Positions 1-4,969 of a DNA stretch of 7,979 bases are shown here, piece after piece. Position 1 is the first letter of the stretch. Each line of letters starts with the position of its first letter. The translations under genes were made by a program, and so were the position numbers. This DNA comes from RGIG5472 sp051867635 (GTDB lineage: Bacteria > Bacillota > Clostridia > Oscillospirales > Oscillospiraceae): assembly GCA_051867635.1 (NCBI GenBank), contig JBJDYT010000010.1:1-7979 (forward strand), given 5' to 3'. The notes under the pieces are model-generated. The model ran no database searches. It was given only the letters and a program-made list of their open reading frames with translations, and was not told where the DNA came from.

Positions 1-239
1 TAGATGTCGTTCCAGGAGACGATCTCAATGTTCAGGTCGATGTCCTGGTTGGCCTCTTCAAAGGTGGCCTCGAAATCGGTCCACCAGGCCTGGGTGTAGT
101 TGCCGTACTGGGAAATGATGACGTCGAGGGTGATCTTACCGCCCTCTTCCTCGCCGCCGGTCTCACCACCGCCGCCGCCGCAGGCGACCAGCGACAGGGA
201 CATGACCAGCGCGAGGATCAGTGCAAGAAACTTTTTCAT
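1..239 (-). CDS. Sugar ABC transporter substrate-binding lipoprotein (N-terminus, partial)
   Basis: The first 79 codons of an extracellular solute-binding protein are visible; the rest lies beyond the left edge. The protein starts MKKFLALILALVMS, a short basic N-region and hydrophobic core, and then has the lipobox LVAC with the lipidated cysteine at residue 20. A Gly/Glu-rich flexible linker (about 21-34) follows, and then a mature start (KITLDVIISQYGNY...) with FEATFEEANQDIDLNIEIV, a pattern typical of family 1 sugar-binding proteins (the DFxxxFEExNxDIxV region). The start ATG is at 239-237, with AGGAG at 248-252 eight nt upstream. By family it would sit on the outer face of the membrane and deliver a sugar or oligosaccharide to an ABC permease, whose genes would lie further left. 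The substrate cannot be told from this fragment. Confidence 0.88.
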   Translation of the reverse strand, partial: MKKFLALILALVMSLSLVACGGGGGETGGEEEGGKITLDVIISQYGNYTQAWWTDFEATFEEANQDIDLNIEIVSWNDI

Positions 240-272
240 CTCATGTTCTCCTTTTTCAAAGTGTTGTAATAT

Positions 273-297
273 TGTGAAAAGCGAAACGCTTGACACA
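273..297. repeat. 25-bp imperfect palindrome in the transporter leader
   Basis: The arms TGTGAAAAGCG (273-283) and CGCTTGACACA (287-297) flank a 3-nt AAA centre; 9 of 11 positions pair. It lies 34 nt upstream of the lipoprotein start codon and downstream of the likely transcription start. It could be an operator for a LacI/CcpA-like or AraC-type regulator, or an mRNA hairpin. The odd-numbered centre does not fit a standard cre site, which has a central CG. Confidence 0.5.
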
Positions 298-306
298 CAG
301 GTGCGG

Positions 307-349
307 GCAAGTGAAAACTTGGTTAGAATTAGACAAAAATTTCACTTGC
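307..349. repeat. 10-bp perfect inverted repeat downstream of the transporter promoter
   Basis: GCAAGTGAAA (307-316) is repeated exactly in inverted orientation as TTTCACTTGC (340-349), with 23 nt between. The outer copy begins about 9 nt from the TATAAT box at 358-363, so it covers the expected transcription start region. The arm centres are 33 bp apart, about three helical turns, which suits a regulator dimer or looped pair. The neighbouring PocR/AraC protein is the obvious candidate ligand, but this is inference. Confidence 0.5.
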
Positions 350-354
350 TTTTC

Positions 355-368
355 CCCATTATAATGGG
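355..368. repeat. 14-bp perfect palindrome containing the -10 box
   Basis: CCCATTATAATGGG reads identically on both strands. It contains TATAAT on the minus strand (358-363) and on the plus strand (360-365). A protein bound here would compete directly with RNA polymerase at the transporter promoter. Confidence 0.55.
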
Positions 369-386
369 AAATTTTGATATAGAATA
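358..386 (-). promoter_or_regulatory. Promoter of the sugar-transporter lipoprotein gene
   Basis: On the minus strand a perfect TATAAT -10 box lies at 358-363. With 17-bp spacing the -35 hexamer would be TATTCT (381-386), a poor match to TTGACA. A strong -10 with a weak -35 suits an activator-dependent promoter, consistent with an AraC-family gene immediately upstream. The predicted start near 350 gives a leader of roughly 110 nt. Confidence 0.55.
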
Positions 387-391
387 GGAGC

Positions 392-419
392 AAAAGTACG
401 CATTTTAGAAAAAACGTAC
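392..419 (-). terminator. Weak terminator after the AraC-family gene
   Basis: On the minus strand the arms GTACG and CGTAC (396-400 and 415-419) can pair, with an inner TTTT/AAAA pairing, followed by TTTTG. The stem is short and has internal mismatches, so read-through is likely. It could also be a regulatory palindrome. Confidence 0.3.
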
Positions 420-442
420 AGAGGGGCGAAAATATCTACAGG

Positions 443-1303
443 TCACTCCCGATGGGGCGCGGGCTGGCGGCCCTCCCGGCGGAAGAGGGTGGGGGTCATG
501 CCGGTGAAGGATTTGAAGATCTTGGTAAAATAGTTGTAGTCGCTGAAGCCCACGGCCTCCGCCACGGCGGAGATGGGCGCGTCTTCCTGCAGCAGCATGG
601 CCTTGGCGGCCTCGACGCGCCGCTGGGCGATCATGCGGGAGAGGGTCTCGCCGCCGGAGAGCTGCTTGGCCAGGGCGCAGAGCTTGGTCCGCCCGATGTG
701 CAGCTCCCGGGAGATGGTCTGCAGGGAGAGCTTTTCCATATAGTGCGCGTCGAGATAGATTTCCAGCTTCTGCATATCTGTATGCTCGGCCGTGCGGATC
801 ATGCCTTCCAGCTGGATATAGGAGGCCAGGGCCTTCAGGATCTCCGTATAGGCCTCGATCTCCCGGCGGGAGTACTGGCGGAAGCGGAAGAAATCCCGGC
901 GCAGCTCCTCCAGGTCCCCGGGGTACCAGTCCAGGGTGGCCCGGGCGGTTTCCCACTGCTGCTCCATAGGGGAGTCGTCCAGCAGCTGGCCGAAGACCAG
1001 AAAGGCGATGGGGACGCCGCCTTCGCACACGGGAAAGACCGTCTCGCAGACCCCGGCGTGGCAGCGGTAGGAGTAGACGCTGCGGGTGCCGCTGCAGGCG
1101 GCCACGGCCCGGGCGTCGCAGGCCTCGCAGCGGGCGCGGCCCTCGGGCAGGGTGCCGATCCTGCGGCAGAAGGACTTGTGGTCGCTGATGTTCAGATGGA
1201 TATCCTTGCCGTTGACGTCCAGGATATTGGCCCGGATGCCGGTGAGGGTCTGCAGGTTGGTGATGAGGCGCAGGAGCCGGTCGTCGTTGAAGAGTATATT
1301 CAT
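443..1303 (-). CDS. PocR-domain AraC-family transcriptional regulator
   Basis: This is a 286-residue cytoplasmic DNA-binding regulator. Residues about 8-165 look like a PocR ligand-sensing domain: FC at 45-46, RCEACD with Cys59 and Cys62, YRCHAG with Cys81, then PIAFLVFGQLL (98-108). The last 100 residues form an AraC double helix-turn-helix: LSLQTISRELHIGRTKLCALAK (192-213) and the diagnostic second half ISAVAEAVGFSDYNYFTKIF...TGMTP (244-271). I chose the ATG at 1303 over an in-frame GTG at 1312, because that GTG falls inside the Shine-Dalgarno GAGGTG (1310-1315), six nt from the ATG. It follows the CBM9-like gene by 39 nt, probably in one transcript, and precedes the sugar-transporter gene that it most likely activates. 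PocR domains are thought to sense small molecules such as diols or sugar-like ligands; the inducer here is unknown. Confidence 0.88.
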   Translation of the reverse strand: MNILFNDDRLLRLITNLQTLTGIRANILDVNGKDIHLNISDHKSFCRRIGTLPEGRARCEACDARAVAACSGTRSVYSYRCHAGVCETVFPVCEGGVPIAFLVFGQLLDDSPMEQQWETARATLDWYPGDLEELRRDFFRFRQYSRREIEAYTEILKALASYIQLEGMIRTAEHTDMQKLEIYLDAHYMEKLSLQTISRELHIGRTKLCALAKQLSGGETLSRMIAQRRVEAAKAMLLQEDAPISAVAEAVGFSDYNYFTKIFKSFTGMTPTLFRREGRQPAPHRE

Positions 1304-1342
1304 ATGCGTCACCTCGTTTTTTACCGCGGCACGGCGGCGTGC

Positions 1343-1933
1343 TCAGCGGAACAGCAGCGTGCCGAAGTCCTGCCGGCGATGAAAATCGGGGCGGTCGGCG
1401 TGCATGGGGTTCCAGGAGAGGTAGTGGGGCCGGGCGGTCTCGTCGCCGCACTTGTAGAAGTTCCCCGCGGCCTCGCCCCGGAAGGAGAAGCCGGGGAAGT
1501 ACAGACGAAGGAAGTCCAGGGGGATGCAAAAGCAGATCCCCCAGCCGTTCGCGGTGGTGAAGGGCTCCGGCTGAAACAGCGCCGCGTCCTTAGGGACCTG
1601 GCGGATCCGGCTGGGCCGGGCGGCGCCGAAGCCGAGGTACAGCGCCCCCAGGGGATTGAACTCAAAGTTAAAGTACCGCCCATCCTTGGGGTCGGGGGCG
1701 AAAAAGAACTCCAGGCAGCTGTCGCTGCAGACCTGCGCCAGGGGGCCGGAGAGCGTGGCGCGGATGGGCGCCTCCTCCGCCTCCATGCGCAGCAGCAGGG
1801 CCGTGCCATCGTGGCAGGCCTGGGCCCGGGCGGAGACGGGGGCGGGAGCCAGCCAGCCGGTGTGCCGCAACTCGGCTGTGGGCAGGGCGTCCCAGTCGGG
1901 ACGAGCCTGGTAATATATGGGATACGTGTTCAT
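1343..1933 (-). CDS. CBM9-like carbohydrate-binding-fold protein
   Basis: This 196-residue protein resembles the stand-alone family-9-like carbohydrate-binding (DOMON-type) beta-sandwich proteins of Clostridia. The recognisable core is CSDSCLEFFFAPDPKDGRYFNFEFNP (residues 69-94), where the domain normally shows a D-S-x-E-F-F strand pair, followed by GALYLGFG (97-103 region). The C-terminus WNPMHADRPDFHRRQDFGTLLF also matches the family's ending. There is no signal peptide and no catalytic domain, so it probably acts in the cytoplasm, where a sugar or glycoside ligand is only inferred. The ATG at 1933 has GGAGGTG (1939-1945) five nt upstream. It is the first gene of the probable operon with the PocR/AraC regulator, which suggests a role in sensing or handling the same carbohydrate. 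Confidence 0.8.
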   Translation of the reverse strand: MNTYPIYYQARPDWDALPTAELRHTGWLAPAPVSARAQACHDGTALLLRMEAEEAPIRATLSGPLAQVCSDSCLEFFFAPDPKDGRYFNFEFNPLGALYLGFGAARPSRIRQVPKDAALFQPEPFTTANGWGICFCIPLDFLRLYFPGFSFRGEAAGNFYKCGDETARPHYLSWNPMHADRPDFHRRQDFGTLLFR

Positions 1934-1956
1934 AAGGGCACCTCCGGAGCGGGGGG

Positions 1957-1985
1957 AGTATATACCGCTGAATCGTTTTACTTTA
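1957..1985 (-). promoter_or_regulatory. Possible promoter of the CBM9-like/AraC operon
   Basis: On the minus strand TATACT (1957-1962) is a good -10 box, 11 nt before the ribosome binding site. At 17-bp spacing the -35 would be TAAAGT (1980-1985), a poor match. The surrounding 1970-1992 stretch is clearly AT-rich in an otherwise GC-rich region. Confidence 0.35.
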
Positions 1986-2084
1986 TTTTAACACAGGCTT
2001 TGTCATGATTCCAGAGATTTGCAAGAAAAAGCGCACCGAAAGGGGGCGTTTCAGCCCCGAAGGCTCCTGCCGGCGCAGGGCGCG

Positions 2085-2114
2085 AAAAAAGGACCGGCCC
2101 CATGGAACCGGTCC
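2085..2114 (-). terminator. Intrinsic terminator of degV
   Basis: On the minus strand the stem GGACCGG/CCGGTCC (2108-2114 and 2091-2097) has a 10-nt loop and is followed by six U residues (A-tract 2085-2090 on the plus strand). A second stable hairpin, GGCCGC/GCGGCC (2120-2136), sits between it and the degV stop codon. A further GC hairpin at 2043-2058 has no adjacent U tract. Confidence 0.8.
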
Positions 2115-2140
2115 CGGATGGCCGCGCGGGGCGGCCGGGT

Positions 2141-2980
2141 TTATTTGGCAAAAAAGGCGGCGGCGATGGCGCCGGGGCCGGCGTGGGTGCCGATGACGCT
2201 GCCCACGATGGTGGTGTTCAGCGCCGTCTTGCCCTGTTCCCACAGCGCCCGGCTGTCCTCGATGTACTTTTGCAGCAGCGCGTCGGAGAGCCCCGTGTAG
2301 CCGAGGAGCACGGGCTTGTCGAAATCCACGCCGCCCGCCTTCTCGATCTCTGCCGCCAGCAGGTTGTTGCCCTGCTTGGAGCCCCGGGCCTTGCCCAGGA
2401 GGACGATCTCGCCCTCGGCAAGAGAGAGAACGGGCTTGATGTTGAGCAGACCACCCGCGAAGGCCACGGTCTTGGAGACCCGCCCGCCGCGCTTCAAGTA
2501 CTCCAGGGTATCCACCATGGCGATGAGGCGCACCTTTTTCTTCTCCGCCTCCAGCCGCTCGGCGATGGCCGCCGCGGCCATGCCGCTTTCCGCCAGCTGC
2601 ATGGCCAGCTCGGCCAGGATGCCCGCGCCGATGGTGGCGGAGCCGCTGTCCACCACGTAGATGTTCTCGTAGCCTTCGGCGGCGATGACGGCGCTCTGGT
2701 AGGTGCCGGAGAGCTGGGAGGCCAGGGTCAGCACCACGGCGCTGTCTCCGGCGGCCGCGACCTCCCGGTACACCGCCTCGAAGGCGGCGGGGGAGGCCTG
2801 GCTGGTGTGGGGCAGCACGTCCGTTTCCACCAGCTTTTCATAGAACTGCTGGTGGGTCATGGTGACGCCGTCGATGTATTCCTCCTCGCCGAAATGGACC
2901 GTCAGGGGGACCACGTCCAGGGTGCTTTTCATGGCGGGGAGCAGGTCGGTGGTAGAGTCGATAATGATCCTTACACGCAT
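2141..2980 (-). CDS. DegV family fatty-acid-binding protein (FakB-type)
   Basis: This 279-residue cytoplasmic lipid-binding protein has the normal family length. It shows the DegV signatures in order: IIDSTTDL (6-13), PLTVHFG (25-31), HTSQAS (58-63), LASQLSGTYQSA (86-97), VVDSG (109-113), VDTLEYLKRGGRVS (156-169), NIKPVLSL (180-187) and IGTHAGPGAIA (263-273). The TSQ and SGTYQS serines and threonines plus the late HAGPG motif line the fatty-acid carboxylate pocket in known family members. Those proteins present fatty acids to the FakA kinase for phosphorylation and entry into phospholipid synthesis. No fakA is in the window. The ATG at 2980 has AAGGAG (AGGAG 2989-2993) eight nt upstream. It is a single-gene unit with its own promoter and terminator, and a GC-rich hairpin (CGCGGCC/GGCCGCG, 3013-3028) in its leader. 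The specific lipid and whether it truly pairs with FakA are inferred. Confidence 0.93.
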   Translation of the reverse strand: MRVRIIIDSTTDLLPAMKSTLDVVPLTVHFGEEEYIDGVTMTHQQFYEKLVETDVLPHTSQASPAAFEAVYREVAAAGDSAVVLTLASQLSGTYQSAVIAAEGYENIYVVDSGSATIGAGILAELAMQLAESGMAAAAIAERLEAEKKKVRLIAMVDTLEYLKRGGRVSKTVAFAGGLLNIKPVLSLAEGEIVLLGKARGSKQGNNLLAAEIEKAGGVDFDKPVLLGYTGLSDALLQKYIEDSRALWEQGKTALNTTIVGSVIGTHAGPGAIAAAFFAK

Positions 2981-3046
2981 GGCAAGATCTCCTTTTTATC
3001 ATGGCGGCGGGGCGCGGCCCCGGCCGCGTTCTGCTTTTCTCAGGGG

Positions 3047-3068
3047 AGAAGTTGAAAACTCAACATCC
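3047..3068. promoter_or_regulatory. degV operator-like repeat, downstream copy (O2)
   Basis: GAAGTTGA (3048-3055), spacer AAAC, then TCAACATC (3060-3067). The right arm is identical to that of the upstream copy and the left arm differs at one position. The spacer is the same 4 nt. It lies just downstream of the -10 box and covers the expected transcription start. Confidence 0.55.
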
Positions 3069-3071
3069 CGC

Positions 3072-3100
3072 ATTGTAGCACACAGATGTTGATGTGTCAA
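3072..3100 (-). promoter_or_regulatory. degV promoter
   Basis: On the minus strand TTGACA (3095-3100) and TACAAT (3072-3077) are separated by exactly 17 bp. This is a near-perfect housekeeping-sigma promoter, placing the start near 3065 and giving a leader of about 85 nt. Confidence 0.85.
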
Positions 3101-3105
3101 CATCT
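3084..3105. promoter_or_regulatory. degV operator-like inverted repeat, upstream copy (O1)
   Basis: This is a perfect 9-bp inverted repeat: AGATGTTGA (3084-3092), spacer TGTG, TCAACATCT (3097-3105). It overlaps the whole -35 box and part of the promoter spacer, a position typical of repressor sites. The symmetry suits a TetR-, MarR- or GntR-like dimer. No regulator gene is adjacent within the window. Confidence 0.7.
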
Positions 3106-3138
3106 TCGGCGGCTTCGCCCGGGGAAAACACAGCTGAC

Positions 3139-3169
3139 AAAAACGACAGGCCGGAGCCTGTCGTTTTTT
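3139..3169. terminator. Bidirectional intrinsic terminator
   Basis: The stem ACGACAGGC (3143-3151) / GCCTGTCGT (3156-3164) has a CGGA loop, A-rich on its left and followed by T6 on its right, so it can act on either strand. In context it ends the minus-strand ART-like gene, whose stop codon is 57 nt upstream. Confidence 0.9.
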
Positions 3170-3225
3170 CTTTCCAAAGCGCTGCCAGACGGGTGCGTGG
3201 GGGAAGGTAAAGGAGACTGAACGTA

Positions 3226-3774
3226 TCATTTCTCCCAAACAGCGGGAAAGTGTTCCCTGATAAAAACACTCATAGGATGCTCAGGAACAGAGCGGAGGCC
3301 GTACTGCTCCATGTCGTTTTTGAGCGCCGCAAAAACGAGAGACATTTCTTTGCCGGAAATACTTCTGAACGGCTTCAGCAGAAAAGCCCCGTTTCCTTCC
3401 TGCTCCTTATAATATGCATAGAGGTCGGGGATCTCCCGTACTTCATCCGGCGTCACAGGCTCCTCGCAGACGTACGCACAGTGGATCTGTGTCGGGTTGC
3501 AGGCTCCCGGCAGAGCATGGCACGAATACAGATACCCTTTCCTGCCCTTGTAAATATCATAAAAAGCGTTTTCGTAGTATTCCGAAAAAACCACATGGCC
3601 CTCCCTGTCGAAGCCATACGGATAAAAGCTGAACGGCTTCGGCACGGGCTTGACTGCGTACAGCAATGCGACCAGTGGATTCGTCGCGAAATACAAGTAA
3701 GGTTTGCCGTGCTCCGATAGAAACGGCGTTAATTCCGTTAGCCCGCCGACCGGACTTCCATGGTAGAAAGCCAT
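3226..3774 (-). CDS. Uncharacterised protein with ADP-ribosyltransferase-like N-terminal motif
   Basis: I do not recognise a named family with certainty. The 182-residue product is cytoplasmic, with no signal peptide or membrane segment. It opens with MAFYHGSPVGGLTELTP and continues GKPYLYFATNPLVALLYA (23-40). An early Y-H-G-S/T, a GL-x-x-L turn, then a Y-F-A-T strand ahead of an A-x-x-Y helix is the general layout of ART/PARP-like folds. A later KGYLYSCHALPG (79-90) and YVCEEPV (101-107), with Glu104/Glu105, could supply the usual second strand and glutamate, but the triad is inference. The ATG at 3774 has AGGAG (3783-3787) eight nt upstream. Base composition is lower than in neighbours: 3541-3600 has 24/60 GC and 3301-3360 has 28/60, against 39/60 at 6541-6600 in mgtE. 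It sits just downstream of a tRNA gene, and I see no clear promoter in the 65 nt between the tRNA terminator and its start. An ordinary conserved clostridial protein with no enzymatic role remains possible. Confidence 0.7.
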   Translation of the reverse strand: MAFYHGSPVGGLTELTPFLSEHGKPYLYFATNPLVALLYAVKPVPKPFSFYPYGFDREGHVVFSEYYENAFYDIYKGRKGYLYSCHALPGACNPTQIHCAYVCEEPVTPDEVREIPDLYAYYKEQEGNGAFLLKPFRSISGKEMSLVFAALKNDMEQYGLRSVPEHPMSVFIREHFPAVWEK

Positions 3775-3839
3775 CAGACATTCTCCTTTCGGACGCTGCT
3801 CCTGGCGCGGGGCGTTTCGCAGCTCCCGCCTGTTTCATG

Positions 3840-3874
3840 AAAAAACCTCTCCTGTCCGGTGGACAAGAGAGGTT
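3840..3874 (-). terminator. Terminator of tRNA-Gly
   Basis: On the minus strand a 14-bp stem with one G-U pair (3861-3874 with 3844-3857) closes on a 3-nt loop and is followed by a run of six U residues (A-tract 3840-3845). It begins 9 nt after the tRNA 3' end. Confidence 0.9.
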
Positions 3875-3882
3875 TCCTTTCT

Positions 3883-3956
3883 TGGGGCAGGTGACGGGAG
3901 TCGAACCCGCGTTATTTGCTTGGGAAGCAAAAGTTCTGCCGTTGAACCACACCTGC
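3883..3956 (-). tRNA. tRNA-Gly (anticodon CCC)
   Basis: This 74-nt minus-strand tRNA has an encoded CCA at its 3' end (3883-3885). The acceptor stem is GCAGGTG/CACCTGC, the D-arm is GTTC...GAAC, the anticodon stem-loop is TTTGC-TTCCCAA-GCAAA giving anticodon CCC (codon GGG), and the T-arm is CGGG-TTCGACT-CCCG. All four arms pair cleanly. It is transcribed alone from its own promoter and terminator. Confidence 0.96.
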
Positions 3957-3967
3957 GAAGCAAGAGC

Positions 3968-3996
3968 ATTATAGCAGATTCCTTTTCGCTTTGCAA
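3968..3996 (-). promoter_or_regulatory. tRNA-Gly promoter
   Basis: On the minus strand TTGCAA (3991-3996), a 17-bp spacer and a perfect TATAAT (3968-3973). The transcript would start about 5 nt before the mature tRNA 5' end. Confidence 0.85.
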
Positions 3997-4010
3997 CAGG
4001 GAATCTTGCC

Positions 4011-4050
4011 GAAAAACGGAAAACGCCCCGCCCCCGGAGAGGGCGGAGCG
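4011..4050 (-). terminator. Terminator of the TIGR04255-family gene
   Basis: On the minus strand a 10-bp GC stem with one wobble pair (4041-4050 with 4024-4033) is followed by TTTT, then CCG, then TTTTT. It starts 22 nt after the stop codon and lies just upstream of the tRNA promoter. Confidence 0.85.
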
Positions 4051-4072
4051 CCGTCAGGCCGGCAAAGCGGTT

Positions 4073-4870
4073 TTATGCCCGGCCGGGGCCCATGGCCCGG
4101 TGCAGCTCCTCTGTCACCGCGCCGCGGAAGACCCGGGTGGAGTGGCCGTGGAGCGTCTCCAGCGCGCCGGCGGCCAGCTGGGCCGCCAGGTTGCCCTGCA
4201 TGGAGAGATCGATGTCCAGAATGAACTTCTGCTCCGCCTCCGGCGCGCCGCCGCTGGCGGGCTTGAGATGGACCGGCTCCGCGTGGACCTTGGCCCGGCA
4301 GCTGCCGCTGAGGGAGAGCTCCAGATCCGTGACGCAGCGGTGCACCTGCTCCTCCGCCACGTCCTCCTCCGCCAGAGCGCCGAGATAGGCCGGGTGCAGC
4401 AGCGCCCGCCAGGGGCGGTCCTCCAGCCCCAGGGCGCTGCGGGAGAGGATGTTGCGGTATCTCAGGCCGATGCGCTCGAAAAACGCGGGCTGGTAGACCC
4501 GGATGAAGGCGGCCAGGGTCTGGTCCAGCTGAGCGGCGAAATCCTCCCACCCGGTGTAGCGCAGGGTGGACAGGGCGATGAAGTCCTTGGTCAGGTTCAG
4601 CTTCCAAAGGGTGTCCTCGGAGATGAAGGTATAGTTCGCCACGGCGGGCGGGGTCTGCAGCTCCGGCGCGGCGCCGGGGCGCTGGACCACCCGGGCGGGC
4701 GGGGTCTCCCGGCGCAGGGCATAGCGGGGGAAGCGGCCGCGGATCAGCTCCTGAAAGTCGGCGGGCTCCCGGCTGTCGATGCTCAAAATGGTGGGGAAGC
4801 GAAGCTGGCAGATGACCTCATGCACCGCCGGACGGGCGTAATGGCAGCGGTCCGCTTCGGAAAACAGCAT
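4073..4870 (-). CDS. TIGR04255 family protein, function unknown
   Basis: This 265-residue cytoplasmic protein matches the layout of the sporadically distributed TIGR04255 family. The N-terminus has RPAVHEVICQLRFPTI (13-28), then FQELIRGRFPRY (39-50), YTFISEDTLWKLNLTKDFIALSTLRYTGWEDF (80-111), the family hallmark FERIGLRYRNIL (131-142) and a late LDIDLSM (218-224) followed by ETLHGHSTRVFRGAVTEELH (238-257). The family's biochemical role is not established; members are patchily distributed and some occur in defence-like neighbourhoods, but nothing next to this copy indicates that. The reading frame is open to 4969, but ATG 4870 has AAAGGAG (AGGAG 4880-4884) nine nt upstream, and the preceding region holds a promoter and a hairpin. 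A single-gene transcript is likely, possibly with read-through from the hydrolase gene. Confidence 0.85.
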   Translation of the reverse strand: MLFSEADRCHYARPAVHEVICQLRFPTILSIDSREPADFQELIRGRFPRYALRRETPPARVVQRPGAAPELQTPPAVANYTFISEDTLWKLNLTKDFIALSTLRYTGWEDFAAQLDQTLAAFIRVYQPAFFERIGLRYRNILSRSALGLEDRPWRALLHPAYLGALAEEDVAEEQVHRCVTDLELSLSGSCRAKVHAEPVHLKPASGGAPEAEQKFILDIDLSMQGNLAAQLAAGALETLHGHSTRVFRGAVTEELHRAMGPGRA

Positions 4871-4902
4871 AGGCGACAACTCCTTTGCGCAAGCGGTAGG
4901 GG

Positions 4903-4927
4903 AGCGCCCGCCGCTGCGGCGGGCGCT
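4903..4927. repeat. 12-bp perfect inverted repeat in the TIGR04255 leader
   Basis: AGCGCCCGCCGC (4903-4914) and its exact reverse complement (4916-4927) are separated by one base. The RNA hairpin would be very stable and starts within about 10 nt of the predicted transcript 5' end. No U tract follows on the minus strand, so it is not an ordinary terminator. It may protect the 5' end or affect expression. Confidence 0.7.
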
Positions 4928-4939
4928 TCTTCTGCCGTT

Positions 4940-4969
4940 ATTGTACCGCAAGGGGGCGGGGAAAGTCAA
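4940..4969 (-). promoter_or_regulatory. Promoter of the TIGR04255-family gene
   Basis: On the minus strand TTGACT (4964-4969), an 18-bp spacer and TACAAT (4940-4945). The -35 box directly abuts the stop codon of the hydrolase gene. Predicted start near 4933. Confidence 0.65.

Noticed and set aside
275..295. CcpA cre site
   Set aside because: The repeat has an AAA centre and an odd number of bases, whereas cre sites have a central CG with even symmetry. It is reported only as an imperfect palindrome.
290..329. Plus-strand promoter starting TTGACA at 290
   Set aside because: The nearest -10-like box (TAGAAT, 324-329) is 28 bp away, and no plus-strand gene follows.
1310..1312. GTG as start of the PocR/AraC gene
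   Set aside because: The GTG is part of the GAGGTG ribosome binding site of the ATG at 1303.
452..2008. 518-codon plus-strand open frame
   Set aside because: It is antisense to the PocR/AraC and CBM9-like genes, both of which have clear family signatures. Composition is low-complexity and there is no domain.
2102..3055. 317-codon plus-strand open frame
   Set aside because: It is the antisense shadow of degV.
3775..3956. Integrated element with att sites at the tRNA-Gly gene
   Set aside because: The ART-like gene is next to the tRNA, but I found no second copy of the tRNA 3' end, no integrase and no direct repeat in the window.
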